NCBI GenBank assembly: GCA_023458555.1
Contig: JAEWYS010000008.1
Coordinates: 372,001-436,000 of the forward strand
Origin: Bacteroidota bacterium
GTDB taxonomy: Bacteria > Bacteroidota > Bacteroidia > Cytophagales > Cytophagaceae
DNA: 64,000 nt
Direction of reading: 5' to 3'
Shown: piece after piece, positions 25,769-35,431 of the stretch
How the letters are laid out: each line of letters begins with the position of its first letter
How positions within the stretch are numbered: position 1 is the first letter of the stretch
Translations under genes and position numbers: made by a program
Notes under the pieces: generated by a model
What the model was told of the DNA's origin: nothing
The model's input: the letters and a program-made list of their open reading frames with translations, nothing else
The model's database searches: none

Positions 25769-27706
25769 TCAGGCCATTGACTTACGTACACGCATAAACC
25801 AGTCAACCAGTATCCGTATCTGCTTATAAGTATATCCACGCTGCTGCATCCGATTTATAAAATCTTTATGCTTCTTCTCATTTTCCGTATTGGCCTTTGC
25901 TGTAAAGGAAATTACCGGCAAGAGATCTTCCGTATTGGTAAAGATTTTCTTCTCGATGACATTCTTAATCTTGGAGTAAGCATCCCAACGCGGATTTTCT
26001 CCATTGTTATTGGCTTTATAGCGAAGAAAGAAATTGGTCACCTCTGCCCGGAAGTCTTTCGGATTGGCAATGCCCGCAGGCTTTTCAATTTTTTCCAGCT
26101 CTTCGTTCAGAACAGCCCTGCTCAGCATCTCTCCCGAATCGGGATCCCGATAATCATTCTGTTGTAACCAGTGATCGGCATACACCACATATTTCTCAAA
26201 CATATTCTGCCCGTAGGTACTATAAGACTCGATATAAGCCTTTTGTATTTCATCGGATATATACGATGCATATTTGGTAGCCAGCACAGACTTTATAATG
26301 GTAAGGTATTTTTCCTCCGTCTCTTTATCCAGCATCATCCGGACTACTTCTTCTTCCAGTACGTAAAGCAGATGCACCGGATTGGCAGCAATCTCTTCGC
26401 TGTCAAAATTGAACACACGGCTAAGTACCTTGAAAGCAAAACGAGTGGATATTCCGGTCATACCTTCGTTGATGCCCGCTTCCTCTTTATATTCCTGCAA
26501 TGATTTTGCATTCGGATCCGTTTCTTTCAATGTTTCTCCGTTATACACTCTCATCTTGCTGTACAAGGAAGAGTTTTCCGGTTCCCGGATACGGGTCATT
26601 ACAGCAAACTGAGCAAGTATATCAAGCGTCTTCGGCGCACAGATCGCCTCTTTCAGAGAACTTTCCCTGATTAGCTTTTCATAGATTTTTATTTCCTGAT
26701 CTACCCGCAGACAATAGGGGACCTGTACTTTATAAATCCGGTCGAGGAAAGCTTCATTCTTTTTATCATTGATAAACTTCGCCCATTCGGATTCATTGGA
26801 GTGTGCCAGAATGATTCCATCAAACGGAATGGCTCCGATGGGTTCTGTACCCTTATAGTTTCCTTCCTGCGTAGCTGTCAGCAACGGATTCAGCACCTTG
26901 ATAGGCGCTTTGAACATCTCCACAAACTCCATTACTCCCTGATTTCCCAGACATAATCCGCCTGTGTAGCTATAAGCATCCGGATCACTCTGCTGGAAGT
27001 GAGCCAGCTTCCGGATATCAACTTTTCCAACCAGTGTAGAGATATCCTGATTGTTTTCATCTCCTGGCTCCGTTTTGGACATAGCCACCTGATCCTGCAT
27101 GGATGGATACATCATGACTACCTTGAACTGATTGATATCTCCTTTGAATTCTTTAAGCCTTTTGACAGCCCACGGGCTCATGCTGAAAGGTATGTATCTG
27201 GCCGGAATACCGTATTCTTTTTCGATTTCTTTTTTATAATCCGCAAAAAGACCCAGCGGACTTTCAAATACAGGACTCAGCTGATCTCCCGCCTTGAGCA
27301 CATAGATCGGATTGATCTGCATGAGTTGCTTGAGCTTTTCTGCAAGAGAGCTTTTTCCTCCGCCAACCGGTCCCATGAGATACAGTATCTGCTTTTTCTC
27401 TTCCAGTCCCTGAGCAGAGTGACGGAAATAGGAAACGATTTGCTCTATCGTGCTTTCCATCCCGTAAAACTCTCTGAAAGCCGGGTATACTTTGATTTTC
27501 TTGTTGAAAAACAGGCGGCTCAGGACCGGATCTTCACGTGTATCAATGATTTCCGGTTCGCCAATGGCGTCCAGCAGCCTTTCAGCAGGTCTGGCATACA
27601 CCTTCGGATCTTTTCTGCACAACGTCAGATACTCACCGACAGTCATTTCCTGACTGACGCTGTTGTAGTTGTTTTTTATTTTGTCAAATATGCTCATATG
27701 CTTCAT
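25769..27706 (-). CDS. prkA: PrkA/YeaG AAA+ serine protein kinase
   Basis: A 645-residue PrkA protein: N-terminal AAA+ domain with Walker A GPVGGGKSS (about 111-119), then the conserved GAIPFDGIILAHSNESEW, and a C-terminal kinase-like part. PrkA phosphorylates serine in a roughly 60-kDa substrate in Bacillus; YeaG controls nitrogen- and stress-adaptation in E. coli. It is the first gene of prkA-yeaH-spoVR. Start could be the ATG at 27706 or the one at 27697 (MSIFDKIKNNY), which better fits the family. The 395-bp upstream region contains no clear TAnnTTTG promoter on this strand. Confidence 0.95.
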   Translation of the reverse strand: MKHMSIFDKIKNNYNSVSQEMTVGEYLTLCRKDPKVYARPAERLLDAIGEPEIIDTREDPVLSRLFFNKKIKVYPAFREFYGMESTIEQIVSYFRHSAQGLEEKKQILYLMGPVGGGKSSLAEKLKQLMQINPIYVLKAGDQLSPVFESPLGLFADYKKEIEKEYGIPARYIPFSMSPWAVKRLKEFKGDINQFKVVMMYPSMQDQVAMSKTEPGDENNQDISTLVGKVDIRKLAHFQQSDPDAYSYTGGLCLGNQGVMEFVEMFKAPIKVLNPLLTATQEGNYKGTEPIGAIPFDGIILAHSNESEWAKFINDKKNEAFLDRIYKVQVPYCLRVDQEIKIYEKLIRESSLKEAICAPKTLDILAQFAVMTRIREPENSSLYSKMRVYNGETLKETDPNAKSLQEYKEEAGINEGMTGISTRFAFKVLSRVFNFDSEEIAANPVHLLYVLEEEVVRMMLDKETEEKYLTIIKSVLATKYASYISDEIQKAYIESYSTYGQNMFEKYVVYADHWLQQNDYRDPDSGEMLSRAVLNEELEKIEKPAGIANPKDFRAEVTNFFLRYKANNNGENPRWDAYSKIKNVIEKKIFTNTEDLLPVISFTAKANTENEKKHKDFINRMQQRGYTYKQIRILVDWFMRVRKSMA

Positions 27707-28102
27707 TTCTTTGGTTTACAAATCAATAAAATTCACGAATGAGCCTGAAACGGTCGATAAAAAATCGGGGAGGAGGCATCAGCTGAAAAAAGCCGAAACA
27801 GATTCAGGTTTATTTTCTGATCATAACAACGCTTTCATATACATTGCTGTATGATAAACGTGCGGTTATGATTTATTATATCTTATTTTATAAATAATCC
27901 GGATATTTTTATCTATTAATTCTCAGAAAAGATAAAAAATCGCGGAATCATTGTTGATTTTTAAAGTTCTTTCCACAAAATCACTGATAAAAAATACGTA
28001 TTTAAGTCAAAATAAGTTCTGCGAAAGCCGGGAAAGTAACATGATAAAATAAAAAAGAATAACAAAAATTATTAAAAAGCTTAATCACCGATACCGGAAC
28101 AG
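27707..28102. other. Long AT-rich upstream region of the prkA operon
   Basis: About 395 bases between the prkA start and the 3' end of the small helical protein gene on the same strand. No ORF of interest, no clean inverted repeat and no TAnnTTTG match on the - strand were found. Its length suggests complex control of the prkA operon, possibly by an alternative sigma factor, but no motif supports a specific one. Confidence 0.4.
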
Positions 28103-28582
28103 TTAATACAGTTTCAGCTGTCTGATCCGTTCTTCGTAATCATATTGCAGATCTTCATGCAGTGACAAACGAATCTTATCGGCAGCCTCCACCTGCTTCA
28201 AATACATATTGACCAATACCTTGTTTTCTTTATGAATCAGACCGGTCTTTTTTAATTCTTCACAAAAACAGATAGTCAGCTCGAGCGCTGTTTCTTTATT
28301 GCCTGAATAGGAGATGTATTTACGCACCAGGCGAAGAATACGCCGTATGGTTTTCTTTGCAAGATAGACGGATGCGTAATTTATGGCCGCGAACTCTTCT
28401 CTTATTTCTCCCGCTGCACTGGCTGCGAAAGCCTGCTCATCTCCTGATTCAAACAAAAGATAAGTAAGCAGCTCCTTATTATCTTTTTTGTATCTGGCCA
28501 GACGCATGCATATATCGATAATTTCTTTTTCGGGACGCTGACCCAATTCTTTCTTTAGTTCGCTGACTGTCGCTGCTTTCAT
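28103..28582 (-). CDS. Small helical cytoplasmic protein, unknown function
   Basis: A 159-residue all-helical, charged protein without signal peptide or membrane helix. It starts MKAATVSELKKELGQRPEKEIIDICMRLARYKKDNKELLTYLLFES. I recognise it only as a type of uncharacterised protein seen in Bacteroidota and cannot give a function. I place the start at the ATG at 28582; the preceding TTG at 28585 would add one residue. It lies upstream of prkA on the same strand with a 396-bp gap, so co-transcription is doubtful, and is divergent from the dGTPase gene. Confidence 0.75.
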   Translation of the reverse strand: MKAATVSELKKELGQRPEKEIIDICMRLARYKKDNKELLTYLLFESGDEQAFAASAAGEIREEFAAINYASVYLAKKTIRRILRLVRKYISYSGNKETALELTICFCEELKKTGLIHKENKVLVNMYLKQVEAADKIRLSLHEDLQYDYEERIRQLKLY

Positions 28583-28722
28583 CAACCGGCTAGTTTGTTA
28601 TTATTTGATGCTTAACGTAAACAAATTGGAACAAATATTCACGAAAAGCAATATAGCGTCAGATAATACGGGATTATCATTATCTTTATTGCTCTTTTTC
28701 ACTATAGATTACAGTAGCTGGG

Positions 28723-30090
28723 ATGAACTGGACAGACCTATATTCCGATAAACGTTCCGAACGTGACAAACGCTCCGATTATGCCCGCAGCGAATATCAA
28801 ATAGACTTTGATCGTTTGATTTTTTCCTCGGGTTTCAGACGACTGCAAAACAAAACTCAGGTTTTCCCGCTTCCGGGATCAACCTTTGTGCATAACAGGC
28901 TTACTCATTCGCTGGAAGTCGCAAGCGTTGGCCGTTCCCTCGGGAAAATTGTCGGTACAAAAATAGCTCAGGCCCATCCCGGCTTTACGGAAAAAGACTC
29001 AGCATTCTACACATATGAACTGGCCAATGTAATTGCAGCAGCCTGTCTGGCTCATGACATCGGCAATCCTGCGTTTGGCCATTCGGGGGAGAAAGCTATT
29101 TCGAATTATTTTACGGAATCTGAATCCACGTTAATTGATGGAGCAAACCTCCGCAGCTACTTTTCCGGACAGGAATGGTGCGACCTGATTCATTTCGAAG
29201 GCAACGCTAATGCTTTACGTATTCTTACCCATCAGTTTAACGGCAAATCGCAGGGCGGACTGATGCTTACCTATTCCACACTGGCCGCTATTCTGAAATA
29301 CCCCTGCGAATCAGTTGCAATGAGCAAAACGCTGAAGCACCGCAAAAAATACGGATTCTTCCAGACGGAGAAGGAAACATTTTTCAGAATCTGTCAGTCA
29401 CTCAATATGATCAGGGAAAGTGAGGAGCCCATTGCCTTTAAACGACATCCATTTGTATACCTCACGGAAGCTGCGGATGATATCTGCTATCGGGTTATTG
29501 ATCTGGAAGACGCCCAGCGGCTGGGCATATTATCCGCGAGAGATGTAGAGGAGCTGTTGCTTAACCTCATGAAAGAGCAGGGGGAAAATACGGAGAAGAT
29601 ACAAAATACACTCAGTCGGATCAGTGATCGTAACGAACGAATCGGATATCTCCGCGCCCGAAGCATAAATACCCTTATTAATCAATCGGTTGATCTGTAT
29701 ATGCGCCATACGGAAGCTATACTTTCCGGCTCTTACAACGAGACGCTGCTTGACAGTCTGCAGGATGGCTGCCCTGCCTTGCAGGCCATTCAGAAAATAT
29801 CCGTCGAGAAAATCTATAACCACGAGACGGTGGTAGAAATCGAGATCGCAGGCTATAACGTAATGTCTGATCTTCTGAAAATGATGGTACCCGCTGTGCT
29901 AAAGTCTGATCCCGGACATAAGGATAGCAAGATTCTCCGTCTGCTTCCTGCTCAGTTCCGGTTTTCTCCGGAGGCAAGTCCGTATGAAAAAGTATTATCC
30001 GTACTCGATTTCGTATCCGGCATGACGGATGAATACGCAACAGAATTGTATCGGAAAGTGTACGGAATTGAGATTCCGAAGCATCGGTAG
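28723..30090 (+). CDS. dgt: Deoxyguanosinetriphosphate triphosphohydrolase (dGTPase)
   Basis: A 455-residue HD-domain phosphohydrolase that cleaves dGTP to deoxyguanosine and triphosphate. Metal ligands are visible in HNRLTHSLEVA (about 56-66) and LAHDIGNPAFGHSGE (about 108-122), with the later RHPFVYLTEAADDICYRVIDLED. The N-terminus DLYSDKRSERDKRSDYARSEYQIDFDRLIFS is typical. It controls dNTP pools and possibly limits foreign DNA. Monocistronic, divergent from the helical protein gene. Confidence 0.93.
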   Translation: MNWTDLYSDKRSERDKRSDYARSEYQIDFDRLIFSSGFRRLQNKTQVFPLPGSTFVHNRLTHSLEVASVGRSLGKIVGTKIAQAHPGFTEKDSAFYTYELANVIAAACLAHDIGNPAFGHSGEKAISNYFTESESTLIDGANLRSYFSGQEWCDLIHFEGNANALRILTHQFNGKSQGGLMLTYSTLAAILKYPCESVAMSKTLKHRKKYGFFQTEKETFFRICQSLNMIRESEEPIAFKRHPFVYLTEAADDICYRVIDLEDAQRLGILSARDVEELLLNLMKEQGENTEKIQNTLSRISDRNERIGYLRARSINTLINQSVDLYMRHTEAILSGSYNETLLDSLQDGCPALQAIQKISVEKIYNHETVVEIEIAGYNVMSDLLKMMVPAVLKSDPGHKDSKILRLLPAQFRFSPEASPYEKVLSVLDFVSGMTDEYATELYRKVYGIEIPKHR

Positions 30091-30138
30091 GGTAAAGCAC
30101 CCGGGCTGTTTGGTAACACCCCGGATACTTTAATCGTT

Positions 30139-33100
30139 TTATTTTACTATCAGCTTTTCTGTATAGACTGATTCATCCATGGTAACCTTGACCAGGTAAA
30201 CTCCGGGAGCTACTCCGGCCAGTTTCCAGTTCAGCGTCATTTGCTCCTGTTCGGACAGGAAACCGTCATATAGCTTCTCTCTGAGAGTTCCGGAAAGATC
30301 ATATATCTCTACCAGACCGCGGGAAGCCGCATCGGATTTCAACTCAATAGCAACATGCGTTGAAGCGGGATTAGGGTAACAGCGAAGATTGGCGCCAATA
30401 TGGATCGATGTTTCATCTATCGTTGCCGAACGCAAGGTGCCAGGCGCTCCTTTGACATGAAGGGTAATGGCCAGGGAGTATCCCTCCTGACCGCCTCCAT
30501 TATTGGACGTATAAGGAGTAGCGGATAATTCGTGAAAACCGGGAAGGAGTGCTCCTGAGTTCAGATTCCCGTTAATGTCTCCAAACAGGCTATAAGGGGC
30601 CTGATTTTCCATACGGTTAAGATCTCCATAGGATAATCTGACACTACCTACAGTAGCCGGATGGGTATAAGCGACTATAGCAGGTTCATTGACTGGCTGG
30701 TTGGCGAGGTCAATTTCTGTCGAATTAGTCATAAACCTTACGGCCTCGTTTGTTTCCGTGTCATATAAGGTAAAATGAGAAATATATTGGCTGCTGAGGA
30801 CTATTACCGAATCTATGGTAAATTCCACGGACCTGGTATACAGCAACTGTCCGGTTCCATTGCTTCCGGAATATTCTTTTGCCGTCAACCAATGATTTCC
30901 CGTTTGCAGGTTTGTTACAGGATGATAGTCTCCGTTATTGTCACCTCCTAAAGCAAAAGGAGCTACACTTTCAATTCTGTGCTGTACATCGTCGACAGTA
31001 AAAACCACACTTCCGGGGTTACCGACCGGATTATAACGGATATTGATTTTCCGGGTCGGAAACATTCTGATCATTGAATTGTCTTCAATACCATGAATAT
31101 CCTGATCCGTTGTCGCATCGACGAGGATAAACCGCTTCGGAGACAGCAGATAATGAGCGACGGCTTGGTCGGATCTTGCTGTCGCGCCCGAATTGTCGGT
31201 CGCCACAGCCCAGACAGTATACCATCCGTACGCGTTTTCAATAGTATATGTAAAAGGAGCGCTTAGGGCTTCCCCCACTTTTTCCTCGTTTATGTAAAAC
31301 TCTACTTTTAAAATTTCTCCGTCCGCGTCGGTCGCGTCCGCCTGAACGGTTACATCTCCTTCAAAGTTTGAGTTTTGAAGGATGCTGACTGATACGGTTG
31401 GCGTTTGATTGACATAGGGAGATAAGCGTGTTCCCGCAATCGGCCGCTCATAGGTATTATCCGGGAGTTGCCAGCCAACCGCCAGATGATCTGTACCGGC
31501 ATTTTGCTTATGCAAAGCCTCTATATAGTATCTTTTTCCTGCTTCCAGTACAATAGATGCAGATTGCTGAGATGGAAACTTATTCCACTGCAGGGGATCG
31601 GTAAAGGTCGCTACAGAAGCAATCTTTACCTTGTTTGCCGGTGACTCATCGGTGCTCAGCCACAATTCGCTGGCATCGTTGCTGGAAATCCAGAATCTGT
31701 AACTGCCGGAAGCAGGCGCGCAGACATATCCCCGATAACGTGCTCCGTAAAACGTTCCGACATTGGACGGACCAGCAAAGGAAGTCAGCAGGAAGGAAGT
31801 ATCCGGTATACTGGTTTCAAATGGTACAGATGCAATGGTCGTTCCGGTTTCATTATCCCAGAATTCTCTTAACAAACTTCCGGAAGAGAGACACTGGGAC
31901 GGGTTAGTATTGTGTATCCATAGTTGCTTTTTCTGAGGCCGGGAATTGTCATAAGGACTGTTTTGCGTAGTAAAAAGAAGATTGCCATTAAGATTAAACA
32001 GATTTCCGCTGCCTATCAGTGAAATGGAATACTCATCTCTGAATGTCGATGTGTTTGTGAGATCCGTGGAGAAAAGCTGCCGGTAATTATCCGGATTGTA
32101 GAGCCCGGTATAATCAAATGCACCATCATCTTTCGCGAAAAAGAGTTTGTTGCCAATGACCACCTCGCTGGCCGGTACATCCATGGCCGGGCCGGTAAAG
32201 TAACCACTACCTGACTCTGTTCCATCGCTTTTATAGTGCCCGAAAAAATATCCGCTCTGGCCGGTAACGCCAAACACGATATGATTATTCAGCTCAGCGA
32301 TATTCCATATTGCTACATCACCCCCATAACCAACCTCTTTGACAAATGACCCATTCTCAGTACCATCGGTTACGACCATATAAGCATTGGTTCCGTCCAT
32401 AATCATCAGAAAAAATATTCCGTTCATGACACGCTGAACCATAATGCCGTAAAAAGGGACTATGAGTACCTTGTAAAGGCTGGTTCCCATGTTTGTTCCA
32501 TCCGTTTCCCATAAAGACATCTCACCTGAAAGATGAGAATAGACAGAAAAATACACATGGTCTTCTTTGGTGTAAAACAATGAGATGTCAGAATAGGCAA
32601 AGGGCGCGTCTACATCCTTTATAAGGATGGTGCCAGGTTCCGTACCGTCGGTTTTCCAAACATTCAGTTTCTGAGTAGCATCATTCGCCACAAAAAACAC
32701 CTCATTGTTAGCCGTTAGAATTTCATTTCCGACAAAACCATTGGGAGCTCCGGGATTAACATCTTTCACCATGACCGTTCCCCCTGAGCTGCCATCCGAC
32801 TTCCATAGTTCGGTTCCGTGAGTGCCATCGTTGCCTCCAAAATAAAGCACTCCGTTGCTTTCCCACAAGCCATTTACATATCCGCTGCCTGTACCCGACC
32901 AGACATCTTTGACCAGAACCGTGCCGCCGGTCGTACCATCCGTTTTCCATAGTTCTTTACCATGCGTGGCGTCAGTTGCCTGAAAATACAGTGTACCGCC
33001 AACCTGCAGATAGTCGATATATCCGATACCGTTGCCGGAACCGGTATAGATATCTTTCAGCAGGATCGTACCGCCGGTCGTACCATCACTCCGATAGAGT

Positions 33101-33489
33101 TCTCTCCCTTCCGCTACAGTAACGCCGCTGAAATACAAATTGGAGCCGGATTTATAAATATTCTCTATCTCCGGGGATGAAAATGTGCGAAGCAGATAGG
33201 TACCGGGTTCTGTCCCATCACTGCGCCATAACTCACCGCTTCCGCTGACAAAATACAAAAGATCGCCGACCGTCGTGACAGGCTTGGGATGAGTAAAACC
33301 ATTTTTAACAAGGACGGTTCCTCCAGCAGTCCCATCGGTCACCATCAACGAGTCTCCGGAGGTAAAGAAGACAAGAGCATTTCCCTGAATAAAATTCGAA
33401 CTGGCGTTCGGGATTGTGCCTACCAGCATTGGCTGCGCAGACACCATGCCCGTCCATAAAACGGACAGGCAGAGCAAAATTTTTTTCAT
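30139..33489 (-). CDS. T9SS-exported ELWxxDGT-repeat/PA14 protein
   Basis: An 1116-residue secreted protein. Signal peptide 1-19 (MVSAQ). About 400 residues of ELWxxDGT repeats follow (LWRSDGTEPGT, ELYRSDGTTGGT, ELWKTDGTTGGT, ELWKSDGSSGGT and others), probably forming a propeller. A PA14/GLEYA carbohydrate-binding domain lies at about 536-695 (SLLREFWDN, RYRGYVCAPASGSYRFWISSND). Ig-like domains come next (VSVSILQNSNFEGDVTVQADATDADGEI), then two related beta-sandwich repeats. The C-terminal ~85 residues are a type A T9SS sorting domain (CYPNPASTHVAIEL, ending YTEKLIVK). Likely exported to the surface or medium, binding glycans. Monocistronic. Confidence 0.9.
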   Translation of the reverse strand: MKKILLCLSVLWTGMVSAQPMLVGTIPNASSNFIQGNALVFFTSGDSLMVTDGTAGGTVLVKNGFTHPKPVTTVGDLLYFVSGSGELWRSDGTEPGTYLLRTFSSPEIENIYKSGSNLYFSGVTVAEGRELYRSDGTTGGTILLKDIYTGSGNGIGYIDYLQVGGTLYFQATDATHGKELWKTDGTTGGTVLVKDVWSGTGSGYVNGLWESNGVLYFGGNDGTHGTELWKSDGSSGGTVMVKDVNPGAPNGFVGNEILTANNEVFFVANDATQKLNVWKTDGTEPGTILIKDVDAPFAYSDISLFYTKEDHVYFSVYSHLSGEMSLWETDGTNMGTSLYKVLIVPFYGIMVQRVMNGIFFLMIMDGTNAYMVVTDGTENGSFVKEVGYGGDVAIWNIAELNNHIVFGVTGQSGYFFGHYKSDGTESGSGYFTGPAMDVPASEVVIGNKLFFAKDDGAFDYTGLYNPDNYRQLFSTDLTNTSTFRDEYSISLIGSGNLFNLNGNLLFTTQNSPYDNSRPQKKQLWIHNTNPSQCLSSGSLLREFWDNETGTTIASVPFETSIPDTSFLLTSFAGPSNVGTFYGARYRGYVCAPASGSYRFWISSNDASELWLSTDESPANKVKIASVATFTDPLQWNKFPSQQSASIVLEAGKRYYIEALHKQNAGTDHLAVGWQLPDNTYERPIAGTRLSPYVNQTPTVSVSILQNSNFEGDVTVQADATDADGEILKVEFYINEEKVGEALSAPFTYTIENAYGWYTVWAVATDNSGATARSDQAVAHYLLSPKRFILVDATTDQDIHGIEDNSMIRMFPTRKINIRYNPVGNPGSVVFTVDDVQHRIESVAPFALGGDNNGDYHPVTNLQTGNHWLTAKEYSGSNGTGQLLYTRSVEFTIDSVIVLSSQYISHFTLYDTETNEAVRFMTNSTEIDLANQPVNEPAIVAYTHPATVGSVRLSYGDLNRMENQAPYSLFGDINGNLNSGALLPGFHELSATPYTSNNGGGQEGYSLAITLHVKGAPGTLRSATIDETSIHIGANLRCYPNPASTHVAIELKSDAASRGLVEIYDLSGTLREKLYDGFLSEQEQMTLNWKLAGVAPGVYLVKVTMDESVYTEKLIVK

Positions 33490-33601
33490 AGCTTGGTTGA
33501 TTTAAAAAGTTTAACTCCAAAGTACGAAAAAAACAAATTCGCCAACCCGAACTTGTAAATATTTAATCCACAATTATTAACAAATATTCTCTACGTTCTG
33601 A

Positions 33602-35308
33602 TCAGCCAACGGAATCAGTTGAATTATCCGAATAGAATACATGCAAAACAGCAGATAAAACCATGACACCAAGACATCCAATGGCATTAAACCATAAAAA
33701 TCCGATATCAGAGGTAAAATACAGTATAATTACTATTATTTCCGATATAATAGCAGCCCAAAGCACCGACCGTCCTTTTACAAACTTCATATAAAAAGCT
33801 GCAAGAAACATTCCCAGAATGGTTCCATAAAACAATGACCCGATTATATTGACGGCTTCGATCAGATTTTCCACAAGTGAAGCAAACAGAGCGAATGCTA
33901 TTGCCAGTACTCCCCACAGCGCTGTAAATAGTTTGGACATAAATACATAATGCTTTTCATCTGCATTCTGCCTGTATACCCGTTTATAGAAGTCAACCAG
34001 GGTAGAAGAGGCAAGCGCATTCAGCTCACTGGAAGTGGAGGACATGGCCGCACAAAAGATTACAGCGATCAGTAAGCCAACCAGACCGGCTGGCAGGTAG
34101 GTCATTACAAAAGTGATAAAAACATAATCGGAATCACCGGTTTCCGCTTTGGGATTAGCTTCCTGAATCAGCTCTTTAGTCTGTTTGCGAATATGCTGAT
34201 TTTTCTCGTTCAGCTGCATCATGGTTGCCTGCAAAGCCTCCTGCGTAGCCTTATCATTGGCATGAACAGCATCTACGTAGTCAGAAACTGTTTCCTTTTT
34301 TCTGTCAAAATTTGCCGAATATTCATTCTCCAGTCCCTGATATCTGTGCAGAAAATCAGCATTATGACTCAGATTATTTATCTCTGTCTCATTGAAAAAT
34401 ACCGGTGGCTTTTCAAACTGAAAAAACACAAATACCATGACTCCGGTAAGAAGGATCAGAAACTGCATCGGGATTTTCAGAATCCCGTTAAAAAGTAGTC
34501 CAAGACGTCCCTCCTTCAGTGATTTTCCGGATAAATAACGCTGAACCTGTGACTGATCGGTACCAAAATAGGAGAGAGACAGGAATAAGCCCCCTGTTAT
34601 TCCGGACCAGAAGGTATACCGCGAATTAAAATCAAAAGAAAAATCTACCGCATTCAGCTTTTGCATTGCACCGGCAACATGCATGGCCTCCATAAAACCG
34701 ACTTTTTCCGGCAGAAGGTACAATACATAGCCAAAAGCCACTACCATTCCAATCAATATGACCAGCATTTGCTGCTTCTGCGTCTGACTTACGGCCTTGG
34801 TACCTCCCGATACGGTATATATAATCACAAAAAGCCCGATAAAAACATTCGTTACGTTGAGCGACCAGCCAAGTATGGAGGACAGAATAATAGCCGGAGC
34901 ATAAATAGTAATTCCGGCTGACAGCCCTCTGTTTAGCAAAAACAGAAATGCCGCCAGTAAACGGGTTTCGAGGTTAAACCGTTTTTCAAGAAACTCATAG
35001 GCTGTATACACATTGAGCTTATAAAAAATCGGCAGAAAGGTAGTACAGAGAATGACCATGGCAAGAGGTAATCCGAAATAAAACTGTACAAAGCCCAGAC
35101 CATCATCAAAGGCCTTGCCCGGTGTCGAAAGAAAGGTAACGGCGCTCGCCTGGGTAGCCATCACGGATAAGCCAATGGTATACCAGCGCATATCCTGATC
35201 ACCTTTCAGATATCCCTCTATATTCTTAATTCCGCGATTCTTTACAATCCCGTATATGGCAATAAATGCCAGTGTTCCCAACAGAACAATCCAATCAAGC
35301 AGACTCAT
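33602..35308 (-). CDS. Sodium:solute symporter (SSS family)
   Basis: A 568-residue SSS transporter with about 13-14 membrane helices. Family segments include MATQASAVTFLSTPGKAFDDGLGFVQFYFGLP, SGGTKAVSQTQKQQM and SYFGTDQSQVQRYLSGKS. An unusual hydrophilic, coiled-coil-like insert of about 90 residues (roughly 300-392) separates two helices. The solute is not predictable, but the adjacent PIG-L deacetylase suggests a sugar or amino sugar. Its ATG follows the stop of a 40-codon membrane-peptide gene without any gap. Confidence 0.92.
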   Translation of the reverse strand: MSLLDWIVLLGTLAFIAIYGIVKNRGIKNIEGYLKGDQDMRWYTIGLSVMATQASAVTFLSTPGKAFDDGLGFVQFYFGLPLAMVILCTTFLPIFYKLNVYTAYEFLEKRFNLETRLLAAFLFLLNRGLSAGITIYAPAIILSSILGWSLNVTNVFIGLFVIIYTVSGGTKAVSQTQKQQMLVILIGMVVAFGYVLYLLPEKVGFMEAMHVAGAMQKLNAVDFSFDFNSRYTFWSGITGGLFLSLSYFGTDQSQVQRYLSGKSLKEGRLGLLFNGILKIPMQFLILLTGVMVFVFFQFEKPPVFFNETEINNLSHNADFLHRYQGLENEYSANFDRKKETVSDYVDAVHANDKATQEALQATMMQLNEKNQHIRKQTKELIQEANPKAETGDSDYVFITFVMTYLPAGLVGLLIAVIFCAAMSSTSSELNALASSTLVDFYKRVYRQNADEKHYVFMSKLFTALWGVLAIAFALFASLVENLIEAVNIIGSLFYGTILGMFLAAFYMKFVKGRSVLWAAIISEIIVIILYFTSDIGFLWFNAIGCLGVMVLSAVLHVFYSDNSTDSVG

Positions 35309-35431
35309 TTAAAACAGATTACTCAAATAATAAAAAAAGATTACTTCCAGCGCCAGGAACCCGATTACCACTCCGTATATCCGACGCCATTTCCTTTGCT
35401 CTTTCTTCGATTCCGGGTTATTTTCTTCCAT
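35309..35431 (-). CDS. 40-aa single-helix membrane protein before the SSS gene
   Basis: ATG at 35431, TAA at 35309-35311, immediately followed by the symporter ATG at 35308. It encodes a charged N-terminus (MEENNPESKKEQRKWRR) and one membrane helix (IYGVVIGFLALEVIFFYYL) ending SNLF. The start overlaps the last 14 bases of the PIG-L gene, so the three genes are tightly packed and presumably translationally coupled. Small helix proteins accompany other SSS transporters (YhdT with PanF, DUF485 with ActP, DUF4212), and this may be an analogous accessory subunit (inference). Confidence 0.7.
   Translation of the reverse strand: MEENNPESKKEQRKWRRIYGVVIGFLALEVIFFYYLSNLF

Noticed and set aside
26999..27742. 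247-codon frame antisense to prkA
   Set aside because: Mirror of a strongly conserved gene; long antisense frames arise from codon bias and no domain is seen.
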